A stretch of 64,000 nucleotides of DNA from Pedobacter duraquae (GTDB lineage Bacteria > Bacteroidota > Bacteroidia > Sphingobacteriales > Sphingobacteriaceae): the NCBI RefSeq assembly GCF_004362245.1, contig NZ_SNWM01000005.1:372001-436000 (forward strand), written 5' to 3'. Below the pieces are notes generated by a model. The model saw only the letters and a program-made list of their open reading frames with translations. It had not been told where the DNA came from and searched no databases. Numbering within the stretch: position 1 is the stretch's first letter; the number at the start of each line of letters is the position of its first letter. Positions 58,542 through 64,000 of the stretch are shown piece by piece. Both the position numbers and the translations under genes were made by a program.

Positions 58542-60632
58542 ATGAAAACAGATTTATTGGTGGTACTGATGCGTGGACTATGTATGCTAGCCCTGTTAGG
58601 ATCGAACAGCTTAAAAGCTCAAGTGGATACTATTTATCAAGACTCTTTTAAAGATTGCAAAGGAGTAAAGCCAATTATCGTTGAATTGAAAGATAAGAAA
58701 TTCGTTACGCTAAAAATTGACGGGGCTATATTGAGTTATGGAAAGTTTGCCGATAAAGATATAAAAAGTGAATTGGAAGCAGCTTTGAAGAAGAGTTTTA
58801 ACCTTTCGTGCTCGGACGCTGCCATTTCATCAAATTATCAAGAATTGTTATTGAAACTACCGCATAATATCCTTTCTCGAATAAAGAAGAAAATTGAAGA
58901 GCCAACGGAGGGTATAAGTGCAAAAGTCTGGAATCTTGATAGTGCAAACTCTTTAATTGAAATTCAAAATATTGATGACAGTTATACCTATACGGTGATG
59001 AGCAAGTCGGTTATAGAATTAAACAGCAATCTGCCTATTCTAACTTATAAAGATGGTAATTATGTCTTTAATGCTGCTAGTATCAATAAGTCTGCTCTAG
59101 TCCGGGATAGCATAGTAACTATCCTGAATATTATAAATTCCAATAAAAAGATTAAACAACCTTCAGTGTATTTGAATATTGATTCACCTTCATATCAAAT
59201 ACTATTGATTAAAGAACAACTAAAAGTTCCAATAAGCCCCAAGTTTGTTAATAAAATCAAAGGCGTACAGGTGCAGGATACCATTGCCGAGTTAAAAGGT
59301 TTTTCTCCTAAATTGGGCGGCAAGATCTATAAGGTCAATTTCTTGCCGCTCCCAGTCACGGTTGCAGAAAAGGCTGTGAGTGGTAATACTATTAACAGGG
59401 AGGAAGTCATAGCCCTTATTGAAAATAGAATTAAAAGTATTGCTGATGAAGATGGCGATGCCGCATCTATTGAACTCAAGGGCGAGTTAGTTGAGTTACA
59501 TAGTGAGCAATCAGAATGTGATTGTAATCTTCCCATGCAACTGTTAAAGCTTAATGGAAAATATTTAAAAATAGAGTACGTAAAGTTCGATACATACAAC
59601 AACGCACTCTATCTAAATATTGTAGGTACAATTGACGGTGTTCAGATTAACCCAATAATTAATACAGGATGGGGCCTTAAATTAGCATCGTTAATGAATA
59701 ATGGTGGATCGATGCCAGTGAAACTGAATGGTAAAACCTATTATTTGCAATTTTGCGAACTGTTCAAAATCTCTCCTGTTGTTGAGCCCATCTCTTATGA
59801 ATTTCAAGATGAATCTTACATAATAAAGCCTGGCGGTGGGGCGGTGTTAAAGAGACGACAGCTGATCGACTTAATATCAGCCTCAGCGTTTATTGATCCA
59901 TTTGGGTTAAATGATGCAAGTGCTAAAGCTCCAATTACAGCCGAATTATATGCATCATTTTACCTCAATCGTGGGCGACGGAGCTGGCTTAGAACCGTTA
60001 ACGTAATGGCAACAGTAACTTCGGATTATCTGAGAAGTAAAGATAACTTTGTTGAAACCCAATTTGTTAATTACAATCAATTTACCTACAGGGAGATCGA
60101 TTTTTTAAAACATATTAATTTTTCATTTCGACCGCTCTTAAACATCGTCACGATAAATGCAGCAAATTTGAACTTGCTGGTAGAATTTAATACTGGAGGG
60201 CAAGTGTCTGGAGCGAATTTCCGTCAGGTTTACCTAACTAAGGCAAAGACAGATTCGACCGTTTATAATAACTTATCTGCCTATACTGGCGTTTTTCAGA
60301 CACGATTTAAAGTAGCTGATCATAAGAGTCGGTTCGGGTTTGATCTTCAGGTTAATTACTTAACGGGGTATAGGTTGTTTGATGATCGATTTAAGGGTTT
60401 GCGTGGAGACCACCCATTAGCCGTTCTTACTTCAGAAGATTTCAAGTCTGGATTAGGGAATATCCTGGACATTGATTTCAATATCTTCATTCAACCAAAG
60501 AAAGCCATCTCAAAAATAAATAGAGGGGGTATTTATATCAAAACAAAAGTGAGCAAGGCCTTGGGGTACAAAAGCGGCTTCTTTGCATTTATGCTTGGCT
60601 ATTCTACAGATATTCAAAATTTCTTTAAGTAG
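58542..60632 (+). CDS. Secreted or outer-membrane protein of unknown function
   Basis: 696 residues with a signal peptide (...S-N-S-L-K-A-Q). Residues about 30-430 contain repeated mixed alpha/beta segments (K-F-V-T-L-K-I-D-G, K-Y-L-K-I-E-Y-V-K-F-D), and about 440-696 look like alternating amphipathic strands (R-S-W-L-R-T-V-N-V-M-A-T-V-T, F-Y-R-L-F... F-F-A-F-M-L-G-Y-S) consistent with an outer-membrane barrel. No family recognised. It lies 101 bp before the phosphoribosyltransferase-like gene on the same strand, so they may be an operon. Confidence 0.6.
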   Translation: MKTDLLVVLMRGLCMLALLGSNSLKAQVDTIYQDSFKDCKGVKPIIVELKDKKFVTLKIDGAILSYGKFADKDIKSELEAALKKSFNLSCSDAAISSNYQELLLKLPHNILSRIKKKIEEPTEGISAKVWNLDSANSLIEIQNIDDSYTYTVMSKSVIELNSNLPILTYKDGNYVFNAASINKSALVRDSIVTILNIINSNKKIKQPSVYLNIDSPSYQILLIKEQLKVPISPKFVNKIKGVQVQDTIAELKGFSPKLGGKIYKVNFLPLPVTVAEKAVSGNTINREEVIALIENRIKSIADEDGDAASIELKGELVELHSEQSECDCNLPMQLLKLNGKYLKIEYVKFDTYNNALYLNIVGTIDGVQINPIINTGWGLKLASLMNNGGSMPVKLNGKTYYLQFCELFKISPVVEPISYEFQDESYIIKPGGGAVLKRRQLIDLISASAFIDPFGLNDASAKAPITAELYASFYLNRGRRSWLRTVNVMATVTSDYLRSKDNFVETQFVNYNQFTYREIDFLKHINFSFRPLLNIVTINAANLNLLVEFNTGGQVSGANFRQVYLTKAKTDSTVYNNLSAYTGVFQTRFKVADHKSRFGFDLQVNYLTGYRLFDDRFKGLRGDHPLAVLTSEDFKSGLGNILDIDFNIFIQPKKAISKINRGGIYIKTKVSKALGYKSGFFAFMLGYSTDIQNFFK

Positions 60633-60733
60633 GCGGCGATTAGCAGTCAGGCTTAGCGATTTTAAAAATACACCTATTTAAAGGTGTTGGTTTTTAGCGA
60701 ATTAATGCATAATTTGTGATTAAATGCCCTCTT

Positions 60734-63700
60734 ATGAAATATGCTGATCTTATTCAATCTTCTGATGTTACAATTGAAAACCTAGGGAAACTTTTATTGT
60801 TCGGCATAGCAGCCGGAGCAGAGGGAAAGAGCCGGCATTTAATGGTCAAGTTGGAAGTTGAGGAGTGTGCTTCGAATAAGCTCAACTTAGAAATTCCGGC
60901 TAGTTACCAAAGGAAAGATTTATCTAAGATGGTTTTTTACGTGGATCTTGAAGGTCTGGATGTATCACCAACCACGATCATGGAGATCTCATCAAATTGG
61001 ACTTTAAATTCTACGTTGATTATCATTAACCTAGCCTTAAATTCTACATCGAGAGCACCATCCTTACAACCGAATGTGATGCTATACGGTTACCAGCTAG
61101 ATGAAGCGCGTGGGAGAAATTACCTTTCATTAAATGCAGAAGGAAGACTTCCTTATTATTTGATACTAGATGGGCCTGAAGGGCTTACTATATTTGAACA
61201 TGAGGCGCGATTTAAATTGCAGACGGAACTAAAAACTGACCCTGTAGATGGTCAGCGGACAGTAAGTGGATTTAAGATTTCAAACTCACATTTTAGACTT
61301 GGATCCAAGATCCATATCCGTGACTATTATTATGCGAAGCGATTCTTTCAGCATAATGCGTATTCATCGCCTTTCGCATTCTTGTTGGCCAAAACCATTA
61401 TCAAGGACCATATTTCTAATCCTATTAAAAGAAAGGCTATACTTGGCGATCGAAAGTCACAGAATAAAAGTGGAGGTTTAACACTGATCGGTTACGGACT
61501 TTATTCAGAGATGCTCATCAGTATTGTAGAAAAACTACTTAGTGATTATTTTGCTACAAAACTCATCAACCATGATATAATTAATGACGAAGAGATTTTT
61601 GAGCCGATGAAAATGCGTGAAAAATTAAATGCTAATGTAATTATCATTGTACCAATATCAAGTACGTTTTCTACTTCTGTAAAGATTGACGAGTCAATTA
61701 AAAAAGTGAATCCGCTGGTATCGATTATCGAACCACATTTGAATGTGTTAAATGTTTTTGATGCTAGTGAAAGAGATGGTGCCGGACTTACTTTGAATGA
61801 AGCAAAATTTGGCTGGAGCACGTTCATTCCGGCCGAACGCACGGTAATGATTAATGCCCTTTCCGGTGGGCTAAAAAAACAACTTTTTTATTTACAGTTA
61901 CCGAGTAAATGGTATGATATTCAGGATTGCGCAGAATGTTTTTCTAAAGATCCTAAAGAAGAATTGCCATTATTTATTACAGACAAAACATCTGTAACAC
62001 CTATGCTTATTTTTAGCAACCCCAGAGGAAGGACTATTCCGTTGCAACCGCCATTTACGGTAACACCGAAAATGCTTAAGTATGGACATTATTTGAGCGA
62101 CCATAATCATTACCAATTCTATCTGGAAAAGCAGATGTTTTTTTTGAAAAATAAGGCCGGTATTAAAACTTGGCTATATGAGGTAAAGAAAAAAGGTAAA
62201 ACAGGATTATTTGCGCGTTCTACAAACATCTCAAATATTATCATTGCTCCGGGGAATTATTCAAATGCAGGTTTTGTACATATGGTTAACGAAGTGCTTT
62301 TTGATAGCTCTGCCGACGTGATACATTACGAGCCAACGCAGGATCATATTCAAAACTTTCAAAGTTTTTATAGTGAAGTTATTAATCCGTCAGAAAAAAA
62401 ACGAAAGAGCAGGGTTTTCTTTGTAGATGATACCCTACTGGCCGGCTCTAACTTTATCAAAACCAATTATTTGGTTAAGCATAGCAGGGATAAAGAACAA
62501 GGTTTTGACGGATGTATTATTATGCTGGATCGTTCCAGTAGCTTTAGTCAGCAGAACGTGGTGCGTAAGTTGACGAGAAAGGGAGAAGGTTTTTTTGCTT
62601 TTGCAAGTCTACATCTGGCATCAATTAATGATGTTGATAATACGTGTCCATTATGTAAAGAACAATTGAGGTATGAAACTCTCGCTGAGAATTCCTTTCT
62701 GGATACAGTTAAACTTCATTTTCTCAAGCAGGCAAGCAGGCTAGATATCAGAGAATCTAAGATCGGATTATTACCTAATCCTCCTGAGCGGTTTATATTA
62801 AAAGTTCTGGCGAACCATTATATTTATGACTGGTTTTCTTATGAGCGCAACGCAGGTGGAAAGAGAATAGAAGATTTTGAAACCTTTGAAGAGTGGAAGG
62901 TTGATCTCATAAATACCTACAACATTAAACACACAAATCTGGGCCCGTTTAAAAAATATGTTCCTGCATTTTTTGAAGCCGAAGCCTTGGACGATGCACT
63001 GCTGAAAACACTCACACAATCGCCCTTGACCCATTATAAGCCTGTCAAACAAAAAGTATTTAAATGGGTGATAGATATGCTTGATTCACATCGCTTGCAG
63101 GTACTGGATGCTACGCAGAAAAACAGACTTCAATATAAGGACTTCAGAAGACTTAAATTTTTGATTCGAAGGGCGGCAATGTTAAATGCAAACTATTTGA
63201 TATCAGAAACTTTCTTTAAAATGCTTGCTGTTTTGCTATCAAAAAATGGAATTCCGAAATTGATTTCAGATAAAAGTACGGAGCAGGAACAACTTAAGCG
63301 AGACAGGCAGATGACTGAAGCATCTGAATGTGATTTTAACAAACAAACGCTGAAAAATTTCACCGTCTTTTTTATTGCTCAGGTGAAAGAGTTACTACTT
63401 TTAAATGAGGCTAAAAGTATACAGTTGGAACTCACTTTACTTTCCTTTCAAAAAAAGGGTAGTGAAGGGTTTAAACAATTGGTTAGGATGCTTTCGGAAG
63501 AAAATGGAATACTTTTTCAACAATTTATTCCGCTTATTTCAGGGCAGATAACTTGGAACAACGCTAAACGAGAAAAAGATGCAATAGCAAGTATTAAAGA
63601 GGCTCTGGATAAGGAGTCAGTCAAAACAAACTATAGGTATAATACACTGCTCGATTTTGTAAATATTGGTTTGTCAACAAAAATAATGGAATTGTCGGCA

Positions 63701-64000
63701 GATGTAGATTTTATGCGGTATGTGTTTCTACATAATTTACTAGGGAGCGGTGATACTTTTTCCGAGGAACGGAGTAGAAAAACGGAACTACTTATGGCGA
63801 GTCTCCATTCGTTAGCGCTCAGTGACAGGTCGGTTTCAGGTTTGTTTTTTTTAGTAAAATATAAATCTGGTGATGGGAATCAAATATATTTTGCTCATAA
63901 TCATGGCAGCCACGGTGCAATCAATGAATTCAATGAAACATCTGAGAATAAATATTTGATGGAATTCCTAAAGGGAATCCCCGATCGAACCAAAGTTTCG
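60734..64000 (+). CDS. Very long phosphoribosyltransferase-like protein, 3' end cut by window
   Basis: The frame is open from ATG 60734 to the window end, at least 1,089 residues. Around residues 560-573, V-F-F-V-D-D-T-L-L-A-G-S-N matches the PRPP-binding motif of type I phosphoribosyltransferases, and L-I-G-Y-G-L-Y-S-E near residue 250 resembles the pyrophosphate loop. C-P-L-C at about 638-641 may bind zinc. The last visible part (S-V-S-G-L-F-F-L-V-K-Y) may begin a GAF-like domain. The insertion of 300 residues between the two motifs is unusual. Function is unknown. Confidence 0.7.
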   Translation, partial: MKYADLIQSSDVTIENLGKLLLFGIAAGAEGKSRHLMVKLEVEECASNKLNLEIPASYQRKDLSKMVFYVDLEGLDVSPTTIMEISSNWTLNSTLIIINLALNSTSRAPSLQPNVMLYGYQLDEARGRNYLSLNAEGRLPYYLILDGPEGLTIFEHEARFKLQTELKTDPVDGQRTVSGFKISNSHFRLGSKIHIRDYYYAKRFFQHNAYSSPFAFLLAKTIIKDHISNPIKRKAILGDRKSQNKSGGLTLIGYGLYSEMLISIVEKLLSDYFATKLINHDIINDEEIFEPMKMREKLNANVIIIVPISSTFSTSVKIDESIKKVNPLVSIIEPHLNVLNVFDASERDGAGLTLNEAKFGWSTFIPAERTVMINALSGGLKKQLFYLQLPSKWYDIQDCAECFSKDPKEELPLFITDKTSVTPMLIFSNPRGRTIPLQPPFTVTPKMLKYGHYLSDHNHYQFYLEKQMFFLKNKAGIKTWLYEVKKKGKTGLFARSTNISNIIIAPGNYSNAGFVHMVNEVLFDSSADVIHYEPTQDHIQNFQSFYSEVINPSEKKRKSRVFFVDDTLLAGSNFIKTNYLVKHSRDKEQGFDGCIIMLDRSSSFSQQNVVRKLTRKGEGFFAFASLHLASINDVDNTCPLCKEQLRYETLAENSFLDTVKLHFLKQASRLDIRESKIGLLPNPPERFILKVLANHYIYDWFSYERNAGGKRIEDFETFEEWKVDLINTYNIKHTNLGPFKKYVPAFFEAEALDDALLKTLTQSPLTHYKPVKQKVFKWVIDMLDSHRLQVLDATQKNRLQYKDFRRLKFLIRRAAMLNANYLISETFFKMLAVLLSKNGIPKLISDKSTEQEQLKRDRQMTEASECDFNKQTLKNFTVFFIAQVKELLLLNEAKSIQLELTLLSFQKKGSEGFKQLVRMLSEENGILFQQFIPLISGQITWNNAKREKDAIASIKEALDKESVKTNYRYNTLLDFVNIGLSTKIMELSADVDFMRYVFLHNLLGSGDTFSEERSRKTELLMASLHSLALSDRSVSGLFFLVKYKSGDGNQIYFAHNHGSHGAINEFNETSENKYLMEFLKGIPDRTKVS

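Overview
The window looks like chromosomal DNA of a Sphingobacteriaceae-type Bacteroidota (Pedobacter-like). I infer this from gene content (DUF6266 proteins, PAS-AraC regulators, TPR histidine kinases, DUF4142 lipoproteins, lipoproteins ending in a C-K-K type lipobox), A-rich leaders with few Shine-Dalgarno sequences, and moderate GC. No rRNA, tRNA, CRISPR array or intact insertion sequence was seen. The left edge cuts a lipocalin gene and the right edge cuts a very long phosphoribosyltransferase-like gene.

Layout. 0-7 kb: lipocalin end, a small outer-membrane protein, then a tightly overlapping stressosome operon (RsbR, RsbS, RsbT, an RsbX-type phosphatase with its own kinase-like domain, and a histidine kinase). 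7-17 kb: PAS-AraC regulator, small secreted proteins and lipoproteins, sensor kinases, and an AraC / AhpD-like / peroxiredoxin group. 17-38 kb: an island rich in alpha/beta hydrolases (five), a YcaC-like hydrolase and a YtcJ-like amidohydrolase, interleaved with two-component systems, a sigma-54 activator with its HisKA_2 kinase, an MFS exporter, a LysR regulator, a TPR kinase and a GAPDH-like gene. 38-43 kb: a VapBC-type pair whose toxin has a nonsense codon, a zinc-peptidase-like lipoprotein, and a three-gene toxin / HTH antitoxin / SecB-like chaperone module. 44-47 kb: a DUF6266 gene followed by a holin-, endolysin- and unimolecular-spanin-like cassette. 47-57 kb: two Rpn-family nucleases, a LytTR regulator, a second DUF6266 gene with an overlapping partner, a second PAS-AraC regulator, and small membrane proteins. 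57-64 kb: a LuxR regulator, a predicted envelope protein, and the truncated giant gene.

The most striking feature is a family of intergenic hairpin repeats, about 21 left-arm modules at about 15 loci. Each has a left arm, a small inner hairpin and a right arm, and the right arm begins a roughly 79-bp unit that may be repeated up to six times. Every copy I can find lies in the same orientation on the given strand, whatever the direction of neighbouring genes. Several copies have matching changes in both arms, so the fold seems to be maintained. No mobilising enzyme is in the window.

The best candidates for new biology are the one-way hairpin repeats, the stressosome with a histidine-kinase output, the lysis-like cassette beside DUF6266, the SecB-type toxin-antitoxin-chaperone module, the Rpn nuclease with an internal start, the matched 21-bp-spaced operator pairs before the two PAS-AraC paralogs, and a perfect 38-bp palindrome inside the peroxiredoxin coding sequence. 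All functional calls come from reading motifs by eye; no database search was run.
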